64,000 nucleotides of DNA, taken from the NCBI RefSeq assembly GCF_003591515.1, contig NZ_QZCG01000005.1, positions 124,001-188,000 on the forward strand, given 5' to 3'. Shown here piece after piece: positions 43,889 through 52,070 of the stretch. The translations under genes and the position numbers were made by a program. The notes under the pieces were generated by a model. It did no database searches. It was not told where the DNA came from and saw nothing but the letters and a program-made list of their open reading frames with translations. Numbering within the stretch: position 1 is the first letter of the stretch; every line of letters begins with the position of its first letter. This stretch comes from Paracoccus onubensis. Its GTDB lineage: Bacteria > Pseudomonadota > Alphaproteobacteria > Rhodobacterales > Rhodobacteraceae.

Positions 43889-44671
43889 ATGGCAGGACGT
43901 GACGCCGCCGGGATCTTCGACTCTGGCGATATTGGGGATATCGACAAGCGAGGCAAACGCGGACGACCGCGCGGCATGGCGACCCAAACCGTCTATGAAG
44001 CCTTGCGTGACGAGATCCTGACTCTTGTTGCCAAGCCGGGACAATATCTCGATGAGTCCCAGCTCGAGAAACGCTTCGGTGTATCGCGCACCCCCATCCG
44101 CGAAGCGCTGATCCGGCTGCAATCGGACCGGCTGGTACGCTTTTCTGCCAATCGCGGCCATTTTGTCGAAGTGGTCAATATCGACGATGTTCCCGCGATA
44201 TTCGAGGCGATGGATTTATACCAGGCAGCCGTGTTTCGCCTCACAGCCAGTCGGCATTCGCCCGAGTTGCTCGAGGAATTGACCAGGATTAACGAATCTT
44301 ATTACGAAGCTGCCAGCGCTCGTGATCACAAAACCATGACGGAAATGAACCATCAGTTCCATATGGTGATCGGCAGGGAGTCGGGAAACACATTTCTGGC
44401 GGAAGCGTATGAGACGGTGCTGAATTACAGTATTCGCTTGACTTATCTGATGTTCGAAAAGGCCAGCCACGAGCCGCATCACTATGAAGAGTATTACACG
44501 CGCGTTTACAACGAGCACAAGGAGATGATCGAACTCATCCGAACTGCACAGAAGGACAGGCTGGAAGAAATCAGCAAGCTTCACACCCGATTATTCTGCG
44601 ATCGCGTCATCTCTTTCGTCAGCAGCCGTGAAGAATTCCGTAGCGAACCGCAGAACTTCTTCGGAAAATAG
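43889..44671 (+). CDS. GntR family regulator with FCD domain
   Basis: The 260-aa protein starts at ATG 43889 behind AGGAGGACTTAGG. A basic N-terminal tail (KRGKRGRPRG) precedes a GntR winged helix (VYEALRDEILTL, VSRTPIREALIRLQSDRL) and an FCD effector domain with metal-site-type residues (MNHQFHMVIGRES, NEHKEMIELI). It closes the 35-44 kb catabolic island, whose three transcription units share the ATAC-N5-GTAT palindrome, so it is the best candidate to bind those sites and be released by a pathway intermediate. The TetR protein next door is the alternative. Confidence 0.9.
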   Translation: MAGRDAAGIFDSGDIGDIDKRGKRGRPRGMATQTVYEALRDEILTLVAKPGQYLDESQLEKRFGVSRTPIREALIRLQSDRLVRFSANRGHFVEVVNIDDVPAIFEAMDLYQAAVFRLTASRHSPELLEELTRINESYYEAASARDHKTMTEMNHQFHMVIGRESGNTFLAEAYETVLNYSIRLTYLMFEKASHEPHHYEEYYTRVYNEHKEMIELIRTAQKDRLEEISKLHTRLFCDRVISFVSSREEFRSEPQNFFGK

Positions 44672-44753
44672 AGACCAGAGCGCCTGGTTGACATCCGTTT
44701 CGAACCGGGGCTAGCTTTCATCCGCCCGACGAAACGCCGAAAGGACCGGAGCA

Positions 44754-45392
44754 ATTACCATCGCTGCCAAGCCGCCGATTCCAGAATTTTCATTACCGCA
44801 GTATCTGGGGGATGAACACTCCAGTCGGCGCCGCACGATCGACACCGCCGCCGCAATGTTCCGGGATCGTGGTTTCGCGGCCGTTTCGATGATCGAATTG
44901 GCGCAGGCCGTCGGCCTTTCGAAACCCGGACTCTATCATCACTGGCCCAGCAAGGATGCGATCCTGCATACCATTGTCCGGCTGTCTGGAGAAATTCTAC
45001 TCGATCATCTTGACCGGGTGGAGCAACAGTCTGCCGAACCGCGCGAAAGGCTTCGCCTCTACGTGATCTCGCGGCTCGAGACCGTTGCAAGGCATCAGGA
45101 TCTGTTCACCGTTACATGGCAGGAACGAGCCATTATAGGTTCCGGCGCCTTCGAGGAGCTGACACGCGCGGCAGAGCGTTATCGCCAGCGTGTACGCGAT
45201 CTGATCGACCACGCCAAGCACGCTGGCGGCATCAAGCCCGAAATAAACACCCATCTGCTCATGCTCGCGCTGGATGGCATGACGGGCTGGTCGTATTTCT
45301 GGTATCGTCCGGACGGAAATCACAATGCTGCAGAGATCGGTGATACCTTCTGGAACATGCTGAGCCAGGGAGTGGTCCCGGCCTCAGTCTGA
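44754..45392 (+). CDS. TetR family regulator, probable non-canonical start codon
   Basis: The N-terminal DNA-binding domain is typical: HSSRRRTIDTAAAMFRDRGF, then VSMIELAQAVGLSKPGLYHHWPSKDAIL. The first ATG (44856) lies inside the first helix and would remove it. The frame is open from 44715, but no ATG, GTG or TTG occurs before 44856. An AAGGA site at 44741-44745 points to ATT 44754 as start, giving 212 aa. Alternatives are ATC 44760 or CTG 44805. The C-terminal ligand domain is unremarkable. It precedes the P450 operon, whose promoter has a CGGTCGG palindrome typical of TetR targets. Confidence 0.75.
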   Translation: MTIAAKPPIPEFSLPQYLGDEHSSRRRTIDTAAAMFRDRGFAAVSMIELAQAVGLSKPGLYHHWPSKDAILHTIVRLSGEILLDHLDRVEQQSAEPRERLRLYVISRLETVARHQDLFTVTWQERAIIGSGAFEELTRAAERYRQRVRDLIDHAKHAGGIKPEINTHLLMLALDGMTGWSYFWYRPDGNHNAAEIGDTFWNMLSQGVVPASV

Positions 45393-45494
45393 CCCACAGG
45401 TGCCCCGCCAATAGCGGCTGCTCTGGTTAAGGCGTTCAGCCCTGCAAAAATACGGCGCCCTGACAGGCTTTTCGACAATTCGGGAACGAAAGTC

Positions 45495-45524
45495 TTGACA
45501 GCTTTCCCAACGGACCTGTATCAA
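45495..45524 (+). promoter_or_regulatory. P450 operon promoter
   Basis: TTGACA (45495-45500) and TATCAA (45519-45524) are separated by 18 bp, a good housekeeping-type promoter. The palindromic site at 45533-45548 follows directly downstream, overlapping the expected transcription start. Confidence 0.55.
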
Positions 45525-45532
45525 ACAAGCAG

Positions 45533-45557
45533 CCGACCGCCCGGTCGGTCGGTCGGT
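45533..45557. promoter_or_regulatory. CCGACCG-CC-CGGTCGG palindrome with CGGT repeats, likely TetR operator
   Basis: A perfect 7-bp inverted repeat (45533-45539 / 45542-45548) is extended by further GGTC/CGGT repeats to 45557. It sits between the -10 and the P450 start, the usual place for repression. The upstream TetR protein is the inferred binder. Confidence 0.55.
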
Positions 45558-45595
45558 AAGCAGATTCGCCACGTGAATAGCAAAGGCTCATTCCA

Positions 45596-46873
45596 ATGCA
45601 GCACACGAACGTTAAATCGAAATGCCCGTATTCCAGCGAGGCTGTTGACGACATCTCGCTGTTGAGCCCGGCCGCCCGTGCCTGCCCCTACGGCGCCTAT
45701 GCCCGCATTCGCGCTGAAGAGCCCATAAAATATCTGGCTGATCAGGATCTTTGGATCGTCAGCAAATACGAGGATGTGGAATACATCCTTTCCAATCCCG
45801 AGAAATTCAGCTCCAAGGAAGCCCTGTCGAGCGGGAATGCCTATCGCGATTTCCCGAAAGCACTGGAAATCCTTAAACAGTCACGCGCCCAGCCACGTCA
45901 AAGAACTCTGATCCTCGCTGATCCGCCCGAACACGGCTTTCACCGCAAGATCGTGCAGCGTGCGTTGTCCCCTGCCAAGACACTTCGCGCCTTTGCCCCG
46001 ACGATCGAGGCACGTGTTAACGGGTTTATCGATAAGTTCATCGAAACCGGTCGTTTCGAAGTTGTCAGCCAGTTTTCAATTCCGTTGCCGATGGCATTGG
46101 TCAGTATGATCTTTGATGTCAGCGAAGAGCAAGTCTACAAAATGAAGCGCTGGTCGGATAATTTTTTTGCCGCCCTGACCGGCCATGTCCACGAAGAGAT
46201 CGTAATCAACGCAGCCAAGGATACTCTTGTCTTCGAGAATTTTGTGCTTGATCGCGTCGCACAGTGCCGCAAAACCCCCTCGGACTGCTTCATAGGACGA
46301 CTGCTGCAACAGCCTGAAGACGAACGCCCTCTTACCGATGCCGAAATCATCAATATCTGCTCCCAAGTTCTGGTCGGCGGAAACGAGAGCACGATCAACT
46401 TCATCTCGAACCTGGTTTACCAGATTGCCAGCACTATCGGGCTGGAGGAGCGACTGCGTGAAGACCCGGCCCGCATAGAGGATCTGCTGGAAGAAAGTCT
46501 TCGACATGAACCACCACTGCAGGCGATGTATCGTATTACCCGCAGCGAAATGGAGATTGGTGGTGTCAGGATACCCAAAGCTGCGAAATTGATGCTGAAT
46601 TTCGGTTCCGCCAATCGCGACGAGACATTCTATGAAGATGGCGACGAATTCGATCTGGATCGCGATAACCGTGAAACCCTGCATATGGCTTTCGGCCGGG
46701 GAATCCACGCCTGCGCCGGTCAGACCATCGCCCGTCGTGAAGGCAAGATCGCCATCAACGTCTTGCTGTCACGCCTGCGCAACTTGCGCATCGCGGATGA
46801 CATCCCGCCTGTACGCAATAAACTTTTCGGCGTGCGCGGCTTTCAAAGCCTGCATGTCATCTTCGATCACTAA
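45596..46873 (+). CDS. Cytochrome P450
   Basis: The 425-aa soluble protein has the haem loop FGRGIHACAGQT with thiolate C373, the K-helix EESLRHEP (E-x2-R), and an I-helix segment VLVGGNESTINF where the usual acid-Thr pair of AGxxT reads GGNEST. There is no membrane anchor. It works with the next two genes (ferredoxin and ferredoxin reductase) as a class I three-component monooxygenase. Expression appears controlled by the palindrome-bearing promoter. The substrate is unknown; the neighbouring CoA-ligase island hints at a hydrophobic acid or terpenoid. Confidence 0.93.
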   Translation: MQHTNVKSKCPYSSEAVDDISLLSPAARACPYGAYARIRAEEPIKYLADQDLWIVSKYEDVEYILSNPEKFSSKEALSSGNAYRDFPKALEILKQSRAQPRQRTLILADPPEHGFHRKIVQRALSPAKTLRAFAPTIEARVNGFIDKFIETGRFEVVSQFSIPLPMALVSMIFDVSEEQVYKMKRWSDNFFAALTGHVHEEIVINAAKDTLVFENFVLDRVAQCRKTPSDCFIGRLLQQPEDERPLTDAEIINICSQVLVGGNESTINFISNLVYQIASTIGLEERLREDPARIEDLLEESLRHEPPLQAMYRITRSEMEIGGVRIPKAAKLMLNFGSANRDETFYEDGDEFDLDRDNRETLHMAFGRGIHACAGQTIARREGKIAINVLLSRLRNLRIADDIPPVRNKLFGVRGFQSLHVIFDH

Positions 46874-46894
46874 GCCAAACCGGGAGATAGCCAA

Positions 46895-47083
46895 ATGGTC
46901 AAAGTTAAAGTCGATATGAACCTTTGCGAATATCACGGACAATGCGTCTTCGTCGCACCGAAAGAGTTCCAGTTCGATGATAACGACGAGCTGGTCTATT
47001 CCGAAGAAGTGCCCGAGGAGGCACGCGCCCGCGTCGAAAAAGCCGCCAAGGCTTGTCCTCAACTCGCAATCAAGGTGGAATAA
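46895..47083 (+). CDS. P450-type ferredoxin ([3Fe-4S]/[4Fe-4S])
   Basis: The 62-aa protein has the short P450-ferredoxin motif C11-EY-H14-GQ-C17 and C54-P, with His in place of the second Cys. This is the usual pattern of [3Fe-4S] ferredoxins linked to bacterial P450s. It is encoded 21 bp after the P450 gene and followed by its reductase after 2 bp, so it carries electrons between them. Confidence 0.93.
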   Translation: MVKVKVDMNLCEYHGQCVFVAPKEFQFDDNDELVYSEEVPEEARARVEKAAKACPQLAIKVE

Positions 47084-47085
47084 TA

Positions 47086-48282
47086 ATGTCCGGCCGGGAT
47101 CAATTTGTCATTATCGGCGCTTCTTTGGCGGGTCTGCGCGCCGCCGAGGCACTGCGTGAATACGGTTATGACGGAAACATCTCGATCATCGGCGCCGAGA
47201 ACTCAGCGCCTTACAACCGCCCACCGCTTTCCAAACAGCTCCTCACCGGTCAACAGGATTTTGATGAACTCACGTTCCCGGTCGCCGAGGATCTCGACCT
47301 CAACTGGTATCTGGGCATATCGGCAACCGGTCTCGATATTGCCAAACGCGAAGTGAAACTGAGCACCGAGAACTCGTTGAGATATGATCGGTTGCTGATC
47401 GCGACCGGTGTCGACCCGATTGTCCCTCCGCTTCCGAACGTGGATCTGCCGGGCATCCATGTCTTGCGCAGGATCGAAGATGCAAAACAGCTTCGAACTG
47501 ACATGAATGCGGGCGATCACCTGGTCATTGTGGGCGCGGGCTTCATTGGCTGTGAGGTCGCGGCCAGTGCCCGCACATTAGGGCTGGATGTAACGATCAT
47601 CGATCAGGCTGATCAGCCGATGGCACGGGCTCTCCCGTCCGAAATCGCACAGGTTTTCCGCCACATACATGAAGAAGAAGGCGTCAGGTTCCGGTTTGGT
47701 CGCACAGTTACCGGATTGACTGGCGAGGATCGTGTTCGGGCTGTTATCCTTGATGATGGCGAAACGATCGATGCCGATCACATATTGATTGGCATCGGTT
47801 CGCGCCCAACAACCCACTGGCTGGAGGGTTCCGGCCTCATCCTGCGCAATGGCGTCGTTTGCGACGCCTTCTGCCGAGCCATGAACGGCGAAGGCAGGGT
47901 TGCCGCTGCCGGAGATGTCGCCGTTTTCACCCACCGGGGCTACAACAATTCCGAAATGCGCATCGAGCACTGGACCAACGCGGCCCAGCAAGGTGCTGCT
48001 GCCGCGCTTTCCCTGATGGACGAACACAGCCCACCATATACCCCCCTACCGTCGTTCTGGACCGATCAATACAGTTATAAGCTGCAGTCGATTGGCGTGC
48101 CTGGGGTTGCAACCCGTTTTCAGGTTGTCTCGGGTAGCCTCGCAGACAGAAAATTCCTAGTAGAGTGCTTGAAGGATGACGAATTAGTGGGTGTTTTTGC
48201 CTTGAATATGGCACCTCGTATGGCGAGCTATCGAAGACGAATGGAAATCAAGATGACTCAACAAAATTGCCAAAGATCATAG
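47086..48282 (+). CDS. NAD(P)H ferredoxin reductase (FAD, putidaredoxin-reductase-like)
   Basis: The 398-aa protein starts at ATG 47086. It has the FAD-binding IIGASLAGLRAAEALRE, the switch YNRPPLSKQLL, the NAD(P)-binding IVGAGFIGCEVAASARTLG, and the late FAD motif AAGDVAVFTHRGYNNSEMRIEHW, followed by the C-terminal QSIGVPG region. This is the standard reductase of class I P450 systems, passing NADH electrons to the upstream ferredoxin. It ends the operon. Confidence 0.93.
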   Translation: MSGRDQFVIIGASLAGLRAAEALREYGYDGNISIIGAENSAPYNRPPLSKQLLTGQQDFDELTFPVAEDLDLNWYLGISATGLDIAKREVKLSTENSLRYDRLLIATGVDPIVPPLPNVDLPGIHVLRRIEDAKQLRTDMNAGDHLVIVGAGFIGCEVAASARTLGLDVTIIDQADQPMARALPSEIAQVFRHIHEEEGVRFRFGRTVTGLTGEDRVRAVILDDGETIDADHILIGIGSRPTTHWLEGSGLILRNGVVCDAFCRAMNGEGRVAAAGDVAVFTHRGYNNSEMRIEHWTNAAQQGAAAALSLMDEHSPPYTPLPSFWTDQYSYKLQSIGVPGVATRFQVVSGSLADRKFLVECLKDDELVGVFALNMAPRMASYRRRMEIKMTQQNCQRS

Positions 48283-48561
48283 TAGATCGTCTTGGTGTTG
48301 TCCTCTACGATGACGCGGATGTCGTGCCATTCGGTGATCGCCTCACCGCCGTTCGTTATCAAGTTTGTGAGGTTGGGATTCATCGCAAATCTGCAGGCTT
48401 ACGCAATTCAGCTCGCCGCCTTCCACGACGACATGACGATGCGCCATATCGGGCCGGGACCGGCTGCTCACTTAGCTTATTGCCCATAGTCTGGAGTCGA
48501 TAATCAAGATAATGTACGAGAATTACAAGGAATTGCCACACGAAGAAGGACAGATACCTGC

Positions 48562-49131
48562 ATGGACGCCTACGGCCATCTTCGGATCCTCGTCAGCCTG
48601 ATCCTTGGCCTGGCAATCACGCGCGTCCTGTCGGGGTTGTCTCGGCGCATCCAGTTTCCCACCCGCACCGAAGGCATGTTCGCCCAGATCACCTGGGCTT
48701 TCGTGATCCTGCTCGGTGCCGTGCATTTCTGGTGGTGGGAATTCGGCCTGCGCCGCGTCATAGACTGGCATTTCGGTACCTATGTCTTTATCCTCAGCTA
48801 TGCCTCACTGCATTTTCTCATGGCCACGCTGCTCTTTCCGGACGCGCTGCCGGAGCATGTCGAGAGTGAAAGCTTTTTCATGCGTCGCCGGCGCTGGTTT
48901 TACGGTCTTTTCGCGCTGTCTTTCGTCTTCGACCTGTTCGACACGCTGATAAAGGGACAGGCCCATCTGCAAGGGCTGGGACACGAATATCTGCTGCGGC
49001 TGTCGTTCGGTATGATCATCGCGGTAGCGGCACTGCGGGCCAGGACGTTGCGTGGCGTAACCCTCAGCGGGCTTATCTGGCTGGTCTATGATCTCAGCTG
49101 GATCGCGCGCCGCCAATACGGTCTCGATTAG
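48562..49131 (+). CDS. Integral membrane protein of unknown function
   Basis: The 189-aa protein has about five or six hydrophobic segments: ILVSLILGLAITRVL, ITWAFVILLGAVHFWWW, FILSYASLHFLMATLLF, FYGLFALSFVFDLF, LSFGMIIAVAAL and GLIWLVYDLSWI. Conserved-looking features are the RVLSGLSR stretch and a Trp-rich HFWWWEFGLR loop. It has no recognised family and stands alone between a P450 operon and a convergent secreted-protein operon. Confidence 0.75.
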   Translation: MDAYGHLRILVSLILGLAITRVLSGLSRRIQFPTRTEGMFAQITWAFVILLGAVHFWWWEFGLRRVIDWHFGTYVFILSYASLHFLMATLLFPDALPEHVESESFFMRRRRWFYGLFALSFVFDLFDTLIKGQAHLQGLGHEYLLRLSFGMIIAVAALRARTLRGVTLSGLIWLVYDLSWIARRQYGLD

Positions 49132-49353
49132 AATAATAGCGCGGCGCGTTGCATAAATCGACGGAGTAGGCGAGTTTCATGTTACGTCCTCCCCGTCGAA
49201 GGATACCGGAAACACATCTGAACATCACACGGCCTGACGTGAATCTCCTTGCCCGCCACGATCAATGCCAATGCAGCGCAACGGGCATCGTTGCGACCAC
49301 ATCCGCAAGCGAACCGTCAATGACATCGCAACTGATCAGATTGTCGCTGCCAC

Positions 49354-49833
49354 TCAACCGGGCGGTGAAGATGTCGGCGTTGACCCCTGGTTCTCCCCTA
49401 CATCATCGATGATAACATGCGCAAAGCAGGTGGCCAGTTCCTCGGGGGTGCCCAATGCTTCTGCCCATGCGATCAGCTCGGGACGATCGGAAGGATCGGC
49501 CCAGCCGCCCCACACGTCCCGAAATTCCTTGAGGCCATCAATCTCCTCAAAGAAAAACATGCCGATATCGGCCGTCGGCACTGCAGCTTCAACCGCACTC
49601 CAATTGCCGCTTTCCAGGTAACTGTAAATCTCGACATCGGAGGGTTGCAGCTGCTCCGAGCCTTCCAGACCTTCCGAAACCGTTTCTGCGATCAGCTTCG
49701 TATAATCCTGCGTACGCGGATCCGTGAGATCCGTATCGACCCCGGCACAGGGGGAATCCGCATAAGCCGCCCCGGCCAGTGCCGCAATACCCTGAAACGC
49801 AAGGCCGGATATGATTGCTTTAAAGCCTATCAT
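49354..49833 (-). CDS. Secreted protein of unknown function
   Basis: The 159-aa protein starts at ATG 49833 with GGAGGG just upstream. A signal peptide (IISGLAFQGIAALAGAAYA) precedes an acidic mature part with two Cys (PCAGVDTD and ATCFAHV) that could form a disulfide, and a W-rich middle (DVWGGWADPS). It is the last gene of a three-gene minus-strand operon with an LprI-like protein and a GluR-like channel. No family is recognised. Confidence 0.7.
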   Translation of the reverse strand: MIGFKAIISGLAFQGIAALAGAAYADSPCAGVDTDLTDPRTQDYTKLIAETVSEGLEGSEQLQPSDVEIYSYLESGNWSAVEAAVPTADIGMFFFEEIDGLKEFRDVWGGWADPSDRPELIAWAEALGTPEELATCFAHVIIDDVGENQGSTPTSSPPG

Positions 49834-49865
49834 GATCCCTCCGTTCTTTGATCGATTTGCATGGT

Positions 49866-50270
49866 TCAGCCCGCCGGTGGCAACGGACAACTCAGATCGC
49901 CTTCCGGGCAATCCAGATACAGCCGGAGAGCGTCTATACGTTGTTGTGTCAACTCATCGAGACACATTGCCTGAACCATCGGAGCAACAGTGCCACCGGC
50001 AGCTGCCGAGGCCGAAAAGCTGCATTCGGCATCGCGGAAAGTTATCCAGGCGCGTTCCGCTTGGGCGAGAAGTTCCCTACGATCGGCGTCGTCATTCAAT
50101 CGATGCTCGATTTGCTGATATATCCTGTTCAGCTCGGCATCAGAGGCTTGATAAGCCTTTTGCGCACATTCGGTCATCGTCGCCTGATCTGCCGCATCCT
50201 CGCACTGATCCGCGTGCACAGGATGCAGTGTCAGGGCGATAAATGCAGAGCTCAGTAAAACATGTTTCAT
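49866..50270 (-). CDS. LprI/DUF1311 family secreted protein (lysozyme-inhibitor-like)
   Basis: The 134-aa protein starts at ATG 50270 after GGAAAA; upstream in-frame Met codons overlap the channel gene. The signal peptide ends HPVHA. The mature part carries the DUF1311/LprI signature: CEDAADQATMTEC, AYQASDAELNRIYQQI, AERAWITFRDAECSF, with about six Cys suited to disulfides. LprI proteins bind and inhibit lysozyme in the periplasm or surface; here that is a family-level guess. It is 10 bp behind the channel gene. Confidence 0.82.
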   Translation of the reverse strand: MKHVLLSSAFIALTLHPVHADQCEDAADQATMTECAQKAYQASDAELNRIYQQIEHRLNDDADRRELLAQAERAWITFRDAECSFSASAAAGGTVAPMVQAMCLDELTQQRIDALRLYLDCPEGDLSCPLPPAG

Positions 50271-50280
50271 GAAATTTTCC

Positions 50281-51411
50281 TTATTCATCATCACCGAAAT
50301 ATTGCTCCCTGATCTGTTCGATGCGGCCGCTTTCATGCGCTCCGATCAATTCGACAGTCAGCGGACGCGTGAGCGGACTCTCGTGAACCAGCCCGAAGAC
50401 ATATTTGTCGGGCGCGAAAATCGGCCCGACCACGGTGACAGGCTGTTGCGGATTGGTATGGGCATAATATTCGAGAACTGGGGCGTCGTCGATGATCGCA
50501 TCAATACGCCCGTTCAGGAGAGCATCCATAGCCTCGTCGATATGCTCGAAAGGACGTGTGTTGATGCCAAGCTCCCGGGCATAATCATCCGCCGCGCTGC
50601 CGGGCTGGACTCCGACGGTACGACCGGACAGATCTGCCACGCTGTTGATCTGGCTGGTCAGCGACAATGTCGTCATGACGCTGGTGACCGACGAGGTCAC
50701 ATAGGCCAGAACAGCGATGCCGCAGACAAGCCATAACCCTTGCCAGACGCGGCCAAGCCAGCCGAACAGGTTTTTCCGCGATGGCGGTCTGCCGGAGGTC
50801 GCGACCGACATGACCGAGTAGAAGCTTTCGGCGATACCGTCGCGCCAGCGATGTGGAAAATCCTTGTCGAAATGGCGATCGAACAGCGTCATGAGAAATG
50901 TGGCCGCAATGATGACCAGAGCGATCCAGCCATAGGCGCGCAGATGACCCGTTTCACTCAGTCCTGAAAGGATATCCGAGAAGCCGGCGCTGCGATCATC
51001 ATTGACCATGATGCGTTGGCCGGCATCGAACCAGGGATGGGTGAAATCGATACGCTCGGCGCGATCCCTCGTCGCGCTCATATTGGTCACGGCAATATCA
51101 ACCTGCCCCGAGGCCGTCGCATCCACGAGTTCACCGACATTGTCGAACTCGATATATTCACTTTCCACGTCACGCTGGTCGGCCAGCCACTCCCATAAAT
51201 CGATGGCCATACCCTGATAATGGCCATCCTCATTCATCACGAATGGCGGGTGAACATAAACGCCGACAGCCAGTGGCGCAGGGGTAGGAGTTGTCTCGAT
51301 CGTCTCATCAGTCTGTGCATCGGCCGATAATATTCCGGCAGCAACAAGAAGGACGGCAAAGAAAACTGAAACGGCGGCGCGATTGGGCATAAGATAACGT
51401 AAATGCTTCAT
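50281..51411 (-). CDS. GluR0-like ligand-gated ion channel / periplasmic-binding fusion
   Basis: The 376-aa protein starts at ATG 51411. After a signal helix comes the first lobe of a solute-binding domain (PLAVGVYVHPPFVMNED, VDIAVTNMSATRDRAERIDFTHPW), a membrane helix (GWIALVIIAATFLMTLF), a re-entrant P-loop (SFYSVMSVATSGRPP), a third helix (GLWLVCGIAVLAYVTSSVT), and the second binding lobe (LSGRTVGVQPGSAADDYAREL ... GRIDAIIDDAPVLEYY). This is the prokaryotic ionotropic glutamate receptor plan. The potassium filter TVGYGD is replaced by VATSGRP, so selectivity probably differs. Confidence 0.86.
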   Translation of the reverse strand: MKHLRYLMPNRAAVSVFFAVLLVAAGILSADAQTDETIETTPTPAPLAVGVYVHPPFVMNEDGHYQGMAIDLWEWLADQRDVESEYIEFDNVGELVDATASGQVDIAVTNMSATRDRAERIDFTHPWFDAGQRIMVNDDRSAGFSDILSGLSETGHLRAYGWIALVIIAATFLMTLFDRHFDKDFPHRWRDGIAESFYSVMSVATSGRPPSRKNLFGWLGRVWQGLWLVCGIAVLAYVTSSVTSVMTTLSLTSQINSVADLSGRTVGVQPGSAADDYARELGINTRPFEHIDEAMDALLNGRIDAIIDDAPVLEYYAHTNPQQPVTVVGPIFAPDKYVFGLVHESPLTRPLTVELIGAHESGRIEQIREQYFGDDE

Positions 51412-51524
51412 TTTTGTGAAAAGAAAGGCTTTGCGGGATGTACAAATCACACAACCGGAGGGTTCGTCGTTTGTCAATACAATCAACCCATTCTTCGTAA
51501 GGACGCTGATGAGGTCTATCTTCG

Positions 51525-52046
51525 CGCGACGTTCCCGAACTGCGCGAGTTGGGAAAACCCGAGATCGCGCCGCGGCTTGAGACCGAGCGCCTGACCGAAC
51601 CCTAATATTCCTGGCGGGTCGTGCGCTCGATGGTGGAGGACGAAGTCGCATTGGAGGTGGTGAACGATGATGCCAGTTACCGGATTCCCGAAATCGACCT
51701 GATCATCCGCCGCCGGACGGAAGAACGCTACAGTTTCCGCGACGCGGATTTCACGTCGCTATGCGGCATGACCGCCACGAAACGCGGCTTTTCCCGGGCC
51801 GATTGCTCGGTCTGCACCAATACACGCACGATTTTGACCTGCGACGAGGTGAATTTCTACATCCACGCCACATTGGATGCTTATGAAGAAGAAAAACGCA
51901 TATATTCGCAAAACTGGAATAAGACCATTCCGCGCGACATGATGTGCCCGTGGCTTGCCGGCTGGCACGATCGTTCCAACGGTAACCCGCCGGGAAAGCG
52001 CCTGACTGCCCGCAGCTATGGAACCCGGCTTTCCGCAGGCGGTTGA
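51525..52046 (+). pseudogene. Decayed 3' part of a CocE/NonD family hydrolase
   Basis: One frame encodes a remnant similar to the C-terminal region of CocE/NonD hydrolases: VPELRELGKPEIAPRLETER, then WRVVRSMVEDEVALEVVND, YRIPEIDLIIRRRTEERYS, FYIHATLDAYEEEKRIYSQNW and KTIPRD. A TAA at 51603-51605 interrupts it, the N-terminal catalytic part is missing, and several odd Cys (SLCGMT, DCSVCT) fit decay of Arg or Trp codons. After about 51950 the frame drifts into unrelated residues. A downstream start at 51621 gives a 141-codon frame, but it is unlikely to be functional. Confidence 0.7.
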
Positions 52047-52070
52047 GTTCCGAGGAGGTAAGGAGGTATC

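Noticed and set aside
48258..48383. Minus-strand 41-codon ORF (MNPNLTNLITNGGEA...) overlapping the ferredoxin reductase end, and a plus-strand ORF 48267-48503
   Set aside because: No ribosome site for the first, no domain for either; could be a remnant of a mobile element, but no transposase motif can be shown.
49139..49160. GCGCGTTGCATAAATCG, resembling the end of an IS5/IS903-type element
   Set aside because: No partner inverted repeat, target duplication or transposase was found nearby, so an insertion sequence is not supported.
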